A stretch of DNA of 64,000 nucleotides, taken from the NCBI RefSeq assembly GCF_000720325.1, contig NZ_JOJM01000040.1, positions 1-64,000 of the forward strand. The letters are read 5' to 3'. Position numbers and translations under genes: made by a program. This document shows, piece by piece, positions 53,917-62,513 of this stretch (positions within the stretch are counted from its first letter, which is position 1; every line of letters starts with the position of its first letter). This DNA comes from Streptomyces sp. NRRL B-1347 (lineage in GTDB: Bacteria; Actinomycetota; Actinomycetes; Streptomycetales; Streptomycetaceae). The notes below the pieces were generated by a model. The model was not told where the DNA came from. It saw only the letters and a list, made by a program, of their open reading frames with translations, and did not search any database.

Positions 53917-55392
53917 GTGCCCTCCATGAACGACCTCGTACGCCAGCACACAGCCCTCGGCGACTCCGACCTCGAGTGGCTGCACCTGCTGGTCTCGGAG
54001 TGGCAGCTGCTCTCCGACCTGTCCTTCGCCGACCTCGTCCTGTGGGTCCCCACGCGCGACGGCACCCGCTATGTCTCCGTGGCGCAGATGCGGCCCAACA
54101 CCGGCCCCACCTCGTACCAGGACGACATGGTCGGCCACCTCGTCCCGCGCGGCCGCCGCCCGCTCCTGGACGCCGCCCTCGACGAGGGCCGCATCGTGCG
54201 CGAGGGCGACCCGGAGTGGCGCGAGGAGGTCCCCGTCCGGGTCGAGTCCATCCCCGTGCGCAGGGAGGGCCGCGTCCTCGGCGTCATCGCCCGCAACACC
54301 AACCTCCTGACGGTGCGCACCCCGTCACGCCTGGAGCTCACCTACCTCCAGTCGGCGTCCGACCTGGCGCAGATGATCGCGGCGGGCTCCTTCCCGTTCC
54401 CCGACCAGCAGGTCGACATGGACGCGTCCCCGCGCGTGGGGGACGGCCTGATCCGCCTCGACGCGGACGGCATCGTGCAGTACGCGTCCCCCAACGCCCT
54501 GTCCGCGTACCACCGCCTCGGTCTCGCCGCCGACCTCGTGGGCCACCACCTGGGCAAGGCGACCGCCGAACTCGCCCCGTCCCGCGGGCCCGTGGACGAG
54601 GCGCTGATCAAGCTCGCCAGCGGCTGGGCGCCCCGCGAGTTCGAGATCGAGGGCGGCGACGGCGTGATCCAGCTGCGCGCCATCCCGCTCAAGCCCAAGG
54701 GCCCGCGCATCGGGTCGCTCGTGCTCCTGCGCGACGTCACCGAACTGCGCCGCCGAGAGCGCGAGTTGATCACCAAGGACGCCACCATCCGGGAGATCCA
54801 CCACCGGGTGAAGAACAACCTCCAGACGGTCGCGGCCCTGCTGCGCCTCCAGGCGCGCCGCATCGACTCCGTCTCGGGCCGCGAGGCGCTCGAAGAGGCG
54901 GTCCGCCGGGTGGGTTCCATCGCCATCGTCCACGAGACGCTCTCGCAGAACCTGGACGAGCGCGTGGAGTTCGACGACATCGCCGACCGCGTCCTCGCGA
55001 TGGTCGCGGAGATCTCGCCCGGCAAGGTGACGGGTCGGCGCACGGGACGCTTCGGCATCCTCGACGCCGAGGTCGCCACGCCGCTGTCGATGGTCCTCAC
55101 CGAGATCCTGCAGAACGCCCTGGAGCACGGCTTCCGCGAGGGCGACACCGGCACCGTCGAGGTGTCCGCGGTGCGCGGCGGCACCTCCAAGGAGGTCCGG
55201 CTGCTGATCACCGTCCAGGACGACGGCGTCGGCCTGCCGGAAGGCTTCGATCCGCATCGCACGGGCAATCTGGGTCTGCAAATCGTCCGCACCCTCGTCG
55301 AGGGCGAGCTGGGCGGCACGTTCGACATGGTCCGCGCCCCGGAGCGCGGCACGCGCGTCGTCCTCGACATCCCGGTACGCGCCGACAAGTGA
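53917..55392 (+). CDS. PdtaS-like sensor histidine kinase (HisKA_2 type)
   Basis: 491 residues from a GTG whose spacing matches the M. tuberculosis PdtaS N-terminus. Order: a GAF-like domain (residues 15-150), PAS (about 165-275, including GLIRLDADGIVQYASPNALS), the H box IREIHHRVKNNLQTVAALLR, and an HATPase (EILQNALEHGF, DDGVGLPEGF, GNLGLQIVRTLV). No transmembrane segment is seen, so it is cytosolic. The partner response regulator PdtaR, an antiterminator type, is not in this window. As in mycobacteria it is next to a WhiB gene (whiB1/wblE). Confidence 0.88.
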   Translation: MPSMNDLVRQHTALGDSDLEWLHLLVSEWQLLSDLSFADLVLWVPTRDGTRYVSVAQMRPNTGPTSYQDDMVGHLVPRGRRPLLDAALDEGRIVREGDPEWREEVPVRVESIPVRREGRVLGVIARNTNLLTVRTPSRLELTYLQSASDLAQMIAAGSFPFPDQQVDMDASPRVGDGLIRLDADGIVQYASPNALSAYHRLGLAADLVGHHLGKATAELAPSRGPVDEALIKLASGWAPREFEIEGGDGVIQLRAIPLKPKGPRIGSLVLLRDVTELRRRERELITKDATIREIHHRVKNNLQTVAALLRLQARRIDSVSGREALEEAVRRVGSIAIVHETLSQNLDERVEFDDIADRVLAMVAEISPGKVTGRRTGRFGILDAEVATPLSMVLTEILQNALEHGFREGDTGTVEVSAVRGGTSKEVRLLITVQDDGVGLPEGFDPHRTGNLGLQIVRTLVEGELGGTFDMVRAPERGTRVVLDIPVRADK

Positions 55393-55462
55393 CGCCCGGC
55401 GCGCACCGCCGGAGGCCCGGAGCGGACGCGCATCACCAGAAGCCACGGGCGGACGCGCACAG

Positions 55463-55499
55463 CAAGAAGCCCCGGACCGGGTGGGTCCGGGGCTTCTTG
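55463..55499. terminator. Hairpin terminator between kinase and wblE
   Basis: A 16-bp perfect stem (CAAGAAGCCCCGGACC) with a 5-nt loop follows the kinase stop by 70 nt and precedes the convergent wblE gene. Confidence 0.8.
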
Positions 55500-55606
55500 T
55501 TCACGTTGCGATGCGCACCGGGGGTGCTGCGCGGCTGCGGCTCGGGGGCGGGGGTTGCGTACGCGCTGTACGCGCCGCCGGGCTCAGGCTCGTGGGGGCG
55601 TGGGCG

Positions 55607-55864
55607 TCAGGCGCTGGCCTGGCGCGCCCGGTTGCGGGCGGCGCGGCGCTTCATCGCGCGGCGCTCGTCCTCGCTGAGGCCACCCCAGACGCCGGAGTCC
55701 TGGCCGGACTCGAGCGCCCACTGCAGGCACTGCTCAATGACAGGGCAGCGACGGCAGACGGCCTTGGCTTCCTCGATCTGCAGCAGCGCAGGACCGGTGT
55801 TGCCGATGGGGAAGAACAGCTCGGGGTCTTCCTCGCGGCAAACGGCGTTGTGACGCCAGTCCAT
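55607..55864 (-). CDS. wblE: WhiB-like iron-sulfur regulator WblE
   Basis: 85 residues from an ATG with AGGAGAGG upstream. The four cluster-ligand cysteines are C9, C37, C40 and C46 (CRRCPVIEQC). The G(V/I)WGG turn (GVWGG, 58-62) and the basic C-terminal helix (RRAMKRRAARNRAR) complete the family. WblE is the Streptomyces counterpart of mycobacterial WhiB1, an Fe-S regulator that binds sigma factor and responds to nitric oxide. The 320-nt upstream gap holds a T-tract and other leader sequence, presumably its promoters. Confidence 0.95.
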   Translation of the reverse strand: MDWRHNAVCREEDPELFFPIGNTGPALLQIEEAKAVCRRCPVIEQCLQWALESGQDSGVWGGLSEDERRAMKRRAARNRARQASA

Positions 55865-56184
55865 GGCTGCTACCTCTCCTTGGGTCTTACATGCAGGGTG
55901 CTTGTGAATGTGAACGCTTTCACGAATCCCTCCGCGCGGGAAGGGCCGACTCCCAGTTGCCTGGTGTGGACCTTGTGGTGAGAGGAGGGGTTCTGGCGGT
56001 CTGTAGAGGCCGGTGTTGCGGGCCGTCCCGATCGCCACCTAGAGATTCGCAAACCTCGGCGGCGGATACAACCCCTTCCGGAAAGTTTTTTTTGATTCCT
56101 CAGTGTCGACTGGGTCACAGCCGTACTTCCATGGGGTGGATCCTGGCCTAAACGTTCGAGTGAAAGGACTTTAGGCCCTTCCAC

Positions 56185-57153
56185 TCACACAATCACACGC
56201 AGTGCACGGCGTACGCCTGTGAACGTCACGCTCGTCCGCAGCCCCAGGTGGTCACCGTCCATCTGGAGGGGGAGAGGCGCCTTCGAATGCAAGGTGAAGT
56301 CCGTCAGGTCGTGCAGCGAGACCGCGTTCTTCCCGTGCGGACCCCGCTCGGGTGTCGAGCGCAGCAGCTGGGTGCCGTAACGGGCCACCGAAGCGGTCGA
56401 AAGGCGCTTCAGGCCGAGCACGTCGAGACCCGTGTCGAACGACGCCTTCGGAGAGGCGTACAAGGGGCGATTGCCCAGGTAGGACCAGGGAGAGGTGTTG
56501 CAGACTATGGACATCACGAGGTCCGTCACCGGCTCCTCGCCGGCCCGCTCCAGGGTGATCGCGCCGTGCCGGCGGTCGTTCTCGCCGAGGAACTGGCGTA
56601 CCACCTGGCGCACGTAAAGGGCGTGCGTCGATTTCTTGCCTCGCTCCCGGTGCTGTTCGACCCGGCCGACGACCCCCGCGTCGAAGCCGAGCCCGGCCGC
56701 GAAGGTGAACCAGCGCGCCGGGACCGCCTCGTCGTCCGTCCCGGGGGTGCCCGAGACCCGGCCGAGGCTCACCGTCCGTTCGCTTCCCTCACGCAGCGCG
56801 TCCAGGATGGCGCCGGTCGCCTCCACGGCGTCGTTCGGCAGCCCCAGGGCACGCGCGAACACATTGGTGGAGCCTCCGGGGACGACGGCCAGGCGGGGCA
56901 GGGCCTCCGGAGAGGGGCCGTTGTGCAGGAGACCGTTGACGACCTCGTTGACGGTGCCGTCGCCGCCGAGGGCGACGACCAGCTCGATGTCCTCGCTCTC
57001 CGCCGCCTGGCGGCCGAGGTCGCGGGCGTGGCCGCGGTACTCCGTAGTGACCGCTTCGAGCTTCATCTCGCTCGCCAGGGCGTGGATCAGTACGTCACGC
57101 GTGCGCGCACTGGTGGTAGTAGCCGCCGGATTGACCACGAGGAGAGCACGCAT
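56185..57153 (-). CDS. Diacylglycerol kinase family lipid kinase
   Basis: 322 residues. The catalytic domain begins MRALLVVNPAATTTSARTRD and has the GGDGTVNEVVNGLL motif (nucleotide-binding) and VVPGGSTNVFARALGLP. The C-terminal half (QMDGDHLG) is the usual beta-rich domain. Members phosphorylate diacylglycerol or related lipids, or act in phosphatidylinositol mannoside synthesis in actinobacteria; the substrate is not determinable. It is upstream of wblE on the same strand but separated by a 320-nt gap. Confidence 0.9.
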   Translation of the reverse strand: MRALLVVNPAATTTSARTRDVLIHALASEMKLEAVTTEYRGHARDLGRQAAESEDIELVVALGGDGTVNEVVNGLLHNGPSPEALPRLAVVPGGSTNVFARALGLPNDAVEATGAILDALREGSERTVSLGRVSGTPGTDDEAVPARWFTFAAGLGFDAGVVGRVEQHRERGKKSTHALYVRQVVRQFLGENDRRHGAITLERAGEEPVTDLVMSIVCNTSPWSYLGNRPLYASPKASFDTGLDVLGLKRLSTASVARYGTQLLRSTPERGPHGKNAVSLHDLTDFTLHSKAPLPLQMDGDHLGLRTSVTFTGVRRALRVIV

Positions 57154-57280
57154 GCGCAGCAGACTACCTAGCGGTCTTTACCCGGCCCAGACCGAGGTCT
57201 CGCCCGGGCCTCACCGACGGTGCCCGTGAGCGGGTGCACCGAGGTGCCGGGTCCGCGTCGCCCGCGGCTACCCTCGATGC

Positions 57281-57733
57281 GTGAGCACTGAGCCGAAGAC
57301 CACCCCCGAAGCCCCGGAAACGGGACCGCGTCCCGGGCGCCTGACGGCCGCCGCGGCGCTCGCCGCGCTGGAGGGCCTCGCCCTCGTCGTCGGCGGTGCG
57401 TACATGCTCGTGATGGGCCTCGCAGGCGATCCCGACAACCCGCGGCAGGCCGCCACGGGCGGGGTCACACTGATCGTCCTCGCGCTGCTGCCGCTGATCG
57501 CCGCGCGCGGTCTGCTGCGGCTGCGCCGGTGGGCCCGCGGGCCCGCGATCATCACGCAGATCATGGCGCTGCCGGTGGCCTGGCAGCTGCTGCAGGCGGA
57601 CAGTGCGATGATCCCGGGCGGCATCGCGCTGGCCGCGGTCGCGGTCGCCACGCTCGTCCTCCTGGTGAACCCCGCGGCGACCGAGGCGCTGGGCATCGGC
57701 GGCCCCGGGTCCGTACAGGAAGACGGCAAGTAG
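57281..57733 (+). CDS. Small integral membrane protein, unknown function
   Basis: 150 residues from a GTG. Four hydrophobic helices are seen (LTAAAALAALEGLALVVGGA, then VTLIVLALLPLIAARGLLRL, then IITQIMALPVAWQLLQAD, then GIALAAVAVATLVLLV), with short charged ends. There is no catalytic motif. It occupies the space between the lipid kinase (divergent, start 57153) and the convergent sigH gene. I recognise it as a recurrent uncharacterised Streptomyces membrane protein in this location. Confidence 0.8.
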   Translation: MSTEPKTTPEAPETGPRPGRLTAAAALAALEGLALVVGGAYMLVMGLAGDPDNPRQAATGGVTLIVLALLPLIAARGLLRLRRWARGPAIITQIMALPVAWQLLQADSAMIPGGIALAAVAVATLVLLVNPAATEALGIGGPGSVQEDGK

Positions 57734-57736
57734 CCA

Positions 57737-57757
57737 CCGGCCCGCCGAGCGGGCCGG
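57737..57757. terminator. Hairpin terminator between membrane protein and sigH
   Basis: A 9-bp stem CCGGCCCGC with its complement and CGA loop, right after the stop and downstream of the convergent sigH. Confidence 0.6.
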
Positions 57758-57808
57758 GGTGGGAAGACCGCGGCCCCCGCGTGCGGCGCGCCCCGCGCGC
57801 GGGGACGG

Positions 57809-58990
57809 TCACTCCTCGACGAGGAGCTTCTCCCGCAGCTGGGCCAGTGTGCGTGCGAGCAGCCGGGAGACGTGCATCTGCGAGATGCCGACCTCCTGGG
57901 CGATCTGCGACTGCGTCATGTTGCCGAAGAAGCGAAGGAGCAGGATCCGCTTCTCTCGGGGCGGCAGGTCCTCCAGGAGCGGCTTGAGGGACTCGCGGTA
58001 CTCGACGCCCTCCAGGGCCTCGTCCTCGGCCCCGAGGGTGTCCGCCACGGCCGGGGACTCGTCGTCCGTGTCCGGGACGTCCAGGGACAGCGTGGAGTAC
58101 GCGTTGGCCGACTCCAGGCCCTCCAGGACCTCCTCCTCGGAGATCGACAGCTTCTCGGCCAGCTCGTGCACGGTGGGGGAGCGGCCGTGCAGCTGGGAGA
58201 GCTCGGCGGTCGCCGTCGTCAGGGCGAGCCGCAGCTCCTGCAGCCGCCGCGGGACGCGCACCGCCCAGCCCTTGTCGCGGAAGTGGCGCTTGATCTCGCC
58301 GACCACCGTCGGAGTGGCGTACGTCGAGAACTCCACGCCGCGGTCCGGGTCGAACCGGTCCACGGACTTGATCAGGCCGATCGTGGCGACCTGTGTCAGG
58401 TCGTCCAGGGGCTCGCCGCGGTTGCGGAAGCGGCGGGCCAGGTGCTCCACGAGCGGCAGGTGCATGCGGACCAGCCTGTTGCGCAGCTCCGCGTACTCCG
58501 GGCTGCCGTCCGCCAGCGCGCGCAGCTCCACGAACATCGCTCGCGCACCGCTGCGGTCCTGTGGATCGTGCCGGCCGTGCTGCTCGTGCTCGCTCATCGT
58601 CCCGCCCGTCACCAGCCGCCGCCCTTCTGGGGTCGCGCCCCCAGTGCTGGACGCCCGGGGGGACCCCCTGCGTGCGGCGCCTACTTGGTCCTTTCGCCCC
58701 CCGCCCGGACCGGACAGCCCGTCGAGCCCGTCCTCGGCGGTCGGCGCTGCCTCATCCGGCATCGCTGTCTTCTCGGCCACCGTCAGCGGACCCGACTGCT
58801 CCGGGTCCTGCGGGTGCGGCCTTGCCTGCTGCTCGGGGATGCCTCCGGGGGCAGGCCCGGGCTCCATCGGGCCGCCGCGTCCCGCGGCCGGGCGCGTGGC
58901 GCCCCTGCCGCGGCCGGGCAGGCCGTGGGTGCCGTGTTTGCCGGGTGTTCCGCGCTCTTCGTCCCGCACCGGCCCGTCCCCGTCCTTCAC
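57809..58990 (-). CDS. sigH: Stress-response sigma factor SigH (SigB/SigF family)
   Basis: 393 residues from a GTG overlapping the anti-sigma stop by 4 nt. The C-terminal 260 residues are a sigma factor of the SigF/SigB type: region 2 LVRMHLPLVEHLARRFRNRG and LIKSVDRFDPDRGVEFSTYA, region 3 SQLHGRSPTVHELAEKLSIS, region 4 TQSQIAQEVGISQMHVSRLL. The first 130 residues are Gly/Pro/Asp-rich and disordered. An internal ATG (58597) with a nearby GGGCGGG could give a 262-residue form. S. coelicolor SigH is reported in several size forms, so this N-terminus may be used or cleaved. Confidence 0.93.
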   Translation of the reverse strand: MKDGDGPVRDEERGTPGKHGTHGLPGRGRGATRPAAGRGGPMEPGPAPGGIPEQQARPHPQDPEQSGPLTVAEKTAMPDEAAPTAEDGLDGLSGPGGGRKDQVGAARRGSPRASSTGGATPEGRRLVTGGTMSEHEQHGRHDPQDRSGARAMFVELRALADGSPEYAELRNRLVRMHLPLVEHLARRFRNRGEPLDDLTQVATIGLIKSVDRFDPDRGVEFSTYATPTVVGEIKRHFRDKGWAVRVPRRLQELRLALTTATAELSQLHGRSPTVHELAEKLSISEEEVLEGLESANAYSTLSLDVPDTDDESPAVADTLGAEDEALEGVEYRESLKPLLEDLPPREKRILLLRFFGNMTQSQIAQEVGISQMHVSRLLARTLAQLREKLLVEE

Positions 58991-59400
58991 GCCGGCCCGG
59001 GTCCCGCGCCGCGCTTTTTGTAGAGGCTGATCGAAACGGTCTTGTCGTCGCCGACCGAGGAGTCGACCATGCCCGCGAGGGCCGACAGCACAGTCCAGGC
59101 GAAGGTGTCCCGCTCCGGAGCGCGGCCGTCGGTGGTGGGGGCCGACACGGTCACCTCCAACGAGTCGTCGACGAGCCGGAAGACGCAGCTGAGCACGGAG
59201 CCGGGCACGGCCTGCTGGAGCAGGATCGCGCAGGCCTCGTCGACCGCGATGCGGAGGTCCTCGATCTCGTCCAGGGTGAAGTCCAAGCGCGCCGCGAGGC
59301 CGGCCGTGGCCGTACGCAGCACCGACAGGTAGGCACCCGCAGCCGGAAGGCGGACCTCTACGAAGTCCTGATTCCCGGGCTCGCCTGCGATCTGGGACAC
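58987..59400 (-). CDS. rshA: Anti-sigma factor for SigH (RshA/PrsH type)
   Basis: 137 residues from a GTG with GGAGGTGAGG upstream. The SpoIIAB/RsbW-like ATPase fold is visible: LDEIEDLRIAVDEACAILLQ (N box with Asp, Glu and Ala), LEVTVSAPTTDG and DDKTVSISLYKKR. It likely binds SigH directly and is freed by a partner anti-anti-sigma factor that is not in the window. It is translationally coupled to sigH through a 4-nt overlap. Confidence 0.9.
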   Translation of the reverse strand: MSQIAGEPGNQDFVEVRLPAAGAYLSVLRTATAGLAARLDFTLDEIEDLRIAVDEACAILLQQAVPGSVLSCVFRLVDDSLEVTVSAPTTDGRAPERDTFAWTVLSALAGMVDSSVGDDKTVSISLYKKRGAGPGPA

Positions 59401-59644
59401 CCTCACCTCCAAGGTGGTACAAGCACTTTCGGGGCTCCGGGGCCGCTCTCCGGCGGCCCGGACTGCGTCACTCGGGTAACGCACCTCGTCTTTCAGCGGT
59501 GACGCTACCGCGCTGCTCAGTTCCGTGTCCCGGGGACCCCGCCCCGTTGCTGTCACTCATAGTAAGCCTACGGGTACGGACAGTGGCTAGGGGTTTCGCG
59601 GGCCCAATTGGAAAGAACGAGCGTCGGGTTGACGTACCCAGGGC

Positions 59645-59905
59645 TCAGACGATCGAACCGTCGACAAAGCACCAACGCCAGCTTTCACCCGGCTCGAAGG
59701 ACCGCATCACGGGGTGACCGGTCTCCTTGGAGTGCGCCGTCGCGTGCTGGAACGGGGAGGAGTCGCAACATCCCACGTGCCCGCACGTCAGGCACAGCCG
59801 CAGTTGCACGGGGTGACTGCCGGCCGCGAGGCACTCCGGGCAGGTTTCGCTCAGCGGCTCGGGCTCGGGGCGGGGCAGCGCGCTGACGTGCACACACTCG
59901 TTCAT
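59645..59905 (-). CDS. UBP-type zinc finger protein
   Basis: 86 residues. It carries a complete ZnF-UBP fold: CPECLAAG, CLTCGHVGCCDSS and HATAHSKETGHPVM, supplying the Cys/His zinc ligands, ending with SWRWCFVDGSIV. Stand-alone bacterial forms of this eukaryotic-type domain are common in actinobacteria and are of unknown role. It lies head-to-head with the antiporter gene across a 45-nt gap. Confidence 0.88.
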   Translation of the reverse strand: MNECVHVSALPRPEPEPLSETCPECLAAGSHPVQLRLCLTCGHVGCCDSSPFQHATAHSKETGHPVMRSFEPGESWRWCFVDGSIV

Positions 59906-59950
59906 GATGGCCAGGTTACGACGGGCGAGCGGACGGCGGAGGGCCTTGCC

Positions 59951-61549
59951 ATGGACGTACTGCCACTGGTGGCGTTGATCGCGGCGAGCGCCGCCGTAGC
60001 CGGTGCGGCGCGCCGCACCCCGGTGCCGGCGCCCCTGCTCCTGGTGGGCGTGGGACTGATCGCCGCCTATCTGCCCGGCGTGCCGGACTACCACCTAGAC
60101 CCGCACATCGTGCTGCCGCTGGTCCTGCCGCCGCTGCTGCACACGGCCGCCCTGGAGAGCTCGTATTTGGACCTGCGGGCCAACGTGCGGCCCGTGGCGC
60201 TGCTGTCCGTCGGTTACGTTCTGTTCGCAACGGTCGTCGTCGGCTGGCTCGCGTACCTGCTGATCCCCGATCTTCCGCTGACCGCCGCGCTCGTCCTGGG
60301 GGCGGTGATCGCGCCGCCGGACGCCGTCGCCGCCACCGCGATCGCGCGGCGCGTGGGGCTGCCCTCGCGCATCACCACGATCCTCCAGGGCGAGTCCCTG
60401 GTGAACGACGCGACCGCGATCACCGCCTACAAGGTGGCGCTCGCGGCGGCCGTCGGCGAGGGCGCGAGCTGGGCGGGCGGCATCCAGGAGTTCCTGCTGG
60501 CCGCGGTCGGCGGCGTCGGCGTCGGCCTCCTGCTGATGGTGCCGATCCACTGGCTGCGCACCCATCTGAAGGAGGCGCTCCTGCAGAACACGCTGTCGCT
60601 CCTCATCCCCTTCGTGGCGTACGCCGTCGCGGAGCAGGTGCACGCGTCCGGAGTGCTCGCCGTGGTCGTGGTGGCCCTCTACTTGGGGCACCGCTCCTGG
60701 CAGGTCGACTTCGAGACGCGGCTCCAGGAGGCCGCGGTGTGGCGGGTCGTCGGCTTCCTCCTGGAGTCGGCGGTGTTCGCGCTCATCGGGCTCCAGCTGC
60801 CGATCGTCCTCAGGGGCCTCGGCGAGTACAGCGTGGCGCAGGCCGTCTGGTACGCACTGGGGGTCTTCGTCCTCGTCGTGGTGGTGCGCTTCGTGTGGTC
60901 CTATCCGGCGACGTACCTGCCGCGCCTGGTGTCGCCGCGGATCAGGGACCGCGAGAGCGAGACGGACTGGCGGCGGCCGCTGGTCGTCAGCTGGGCCGGG
61001 ATGCGGGGCGTCGTGTCGCTGGCGATCGCGTTCTCCATTCCGCTCGTCATGGACGACGGCGAGCCCTTCCCGGCCCGCAACCTGGTGCTCTTCCTGACCT
61101 TCACGACCGTCATCGGCACCCTCGTGGTGCAGGGGCTCTCGCTGCCCTGGCTGATCAAGGTGCTGCGCCTTCCCGGGCCCGACGCGCGGGCGCAGACCCT
61201 CGCCGAGGCGCAGGCGCAGAACGCCGCCTCACAGGCCGCGGAGGCCCGCCTCGATGAACTAGCGGCGGACGAGCGCAACCGCCTCCCAGGGCCCCTTCAG
61301 GACCGCCTGCGCACCGTTCTGGAGCGGCGCCGCAACTCCGTGTGGGAGCGGCTCGGCCCGCCCAACCCCGTGACGGGCGAAACTGCGGACGACACCTACC
61401 GCAGGCTCGCGCGCGAGGCCATCGCCGCCGAGCGCGAGGTGTTCGTGCGGCTCAGGGACGAGCGGCGCATCGACGACGAGCTGCTGCGGACGCTGCTGCG
61501 GAAGCTGGACCTGGAGGAGGCGGCGGCCTATCGGGAGGTCGAGGAGTGA
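59951..61549 (+). CDS. Na+/H+ antiporter, CPA1 family
   Basis: 532 residues with about 12 transmembrane helices, from the ATG of MDVLPLVALIAASAAVA. CPA1 hallmarks are VLGAVIAPPDAVAATAIARR and LQGESLVNDATAITAYKVAL (the NDA ion-binding site) and SWAGMRGVVSLAIAFSIPL. A cytosolic C-terminal tail of about 120 residues with Glu/Arg-rich coiled-coil segments follows. It exports sodium in exchange for protons. The 3' end overlaps the convergent PLP enzyme by 22 nt. Confidence 0.93.
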   Translation: MDVLPLVALIAASAAVAGAARRTPVPAPLLLVGVGLIAAYLPGVPDYHLDPHIVLPLVLPPLLHTAALESSYLDLRANVRPVALLSVGYVLFATVVVGWLAYLLIPDLPLTAALVLGAVIAPPDAVAATAIARRVGLPSRITTILQGESLVNDATAITAYKVALAAAVGEGASWAGGIQEFLLAAVGGVGVGLLLMVPIHWLRTHLKEALLQNTLSLLIPFVAYAVAEQVHASGVLAVVVVALYLGHRSWQVDFETRLQEAAVWRVVGFLLESAVFALIGLQLPIVLRGLGEYSVAQAVWYALGVFVLVVVVRFVWSYPATYLPRLVSPRIRDRESETDWRRPLVVSWAGMRGVVSLAIAFSIPLVMDDGEPFPARNLVLFLTFTTVIGTLVVQGLSLPWLIKVLRLPGPDARAQTLAEAQAQNAASQAAEARLDELAADERNRLPGPLQDRLRTVLERRRNSVWERLGPPNPVTGETADDTYRRLAREAIAAEREVFVRLRDERRIDDELLRTLLRKLDLEEAAAYREVEE

Positions 61550-62463
61550 GCCGGGCCCGACGCGGGCGGCGTGCCGGTGACGACGGCCGTGACCGTGGTC
61601 CCGGGGGCGAAGGCGCCCTCTTCGGAGAGGGCCGTCAGCGCGTACAGGAGCTTGGCCACGTAGACGCGCTCCACGGGGAGGCCGTGCCGGTCCTCGAAGT
61701 CGTCGGCGAAGGCGGTGAGGGCGTCGGTGACGCGCGCGTAGCCGCCGCAGTGGAAGCGGTCGTCGAGGCTCCAGTTGGGTGTGGGGGAGCCGAGGGCGGC
61801 GTCCTGGAGCCGCCGTATCTCCTCGCCCAGGAAGCCGCCCTTGAGGACGGGTATGCCGAGGGCGCGCTGGCCGGGGGCGAGGCCCGCCGCCAGGCCCGCG
61901 AGGGTGCCGCCGGTGCCGCAGGCCACGGCCGCGACGTCCGTGTGCCCGCGCAGCTCCGCGCCCAGGGCCGCGCAGCCGTGCACGGCGAGGGAATTGCTGC
62001 CGCCCTCGGGGATGACGTACGCCTCCTGGGTGGCGCTCTCGCGCTGGAGGGCGGCCAGGACGGCGGGTTCGTGCTTGCGGCGGTACGTCGACCTGTCGAC
62101 GAAGTGCAGCCGCATGCCGTCGGCCGCGCACTGGGCCAGTGACGGATTGAGGGGCCCGCCGGCCAGCTCGTCGCCGCGGACGACGCCGACGGTGGCGAAG
62201 CCGAGCAGACGGCCCGCGGCGGCCGTGGCCCGCAGGTGGTTGGAGTAGGCGCCGCCGAACGTCAGCAGGGTGTCGTGGCCCGCCGTCCGCGCCCGCTCCA
62301 GGTTCAGGACGAGCTTGCGGTACTTGTTGCCCGGCAGGGCCGGGTGGATGCGGTCGTCGCGCTTGAGCAGGAGGCGGACGTCCCGGGCGGCGAAGCGGGG
62401 GTCGGTGACCGGCTGGAGGGGGGTGGGCAGCCGGGGCGAGAGGGTGGGCGGGGTGGACGACAC
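61528..62463 (-). CDS. PLP-dependent ACC deaminase/D-cysteine desulfhydrase family enzyme
   Basis: 311 residues from a GTG. The PLP lysine lies in LPGNKYRKLVLNLERA, followed by LLTFGGAYSNHLRATAAAG (phosphate and substrate loops) and AVACGTGGTLAGLAAGL. These fix it to the tryptophan synthase-beta-like fold group, but the substrate (1-aminocyclopropane-1-carboxylate or D-cysteine) cannot be decided. The overlap of 22 nt with the antiporter's end is notable. Confidence 0.88.
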   Translation of the reverse strand: MSSTPPTLSPRLPTPLQPVTDPRFAARDVRLLLKRDDRIHPALPGNKYRKLVLNLERARTAGHDTLLTFGGAYSNHLRATAAAGRLLGFATVGVVRGDELAGGPLNPSLAQCAADGMRLHFVDRSTYRRKHEPAVLAALQRESATQEAYVIPEGGSNSLAVHGCAALGAELRGHTDVAAVACGTGGTLAGLAAGLAPGQRALGIPVLKGGFLGEEIRRLQDAALGSPTPNWSLDDRFHCGGYARVTDALTAFADDFEDRHGLPVERVYVAKLLYALTALSEEGAFAPGTTVTAVVTGTPPASGPAHSSTSR

Positions 62464-62513
62464 CCCGCCATTGTCCCTCTGCCTCTCTGCGGGGTTACCT
62501 CAGCTCTGCGGGG

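Noticed and set aside
55900..56100. GGAAT and GTTG on the minus strand upstream of wblE as a SigR promoter
   Set aside because: The spacer is 22 nt, outside the 18-19 nt range of the SigR class.
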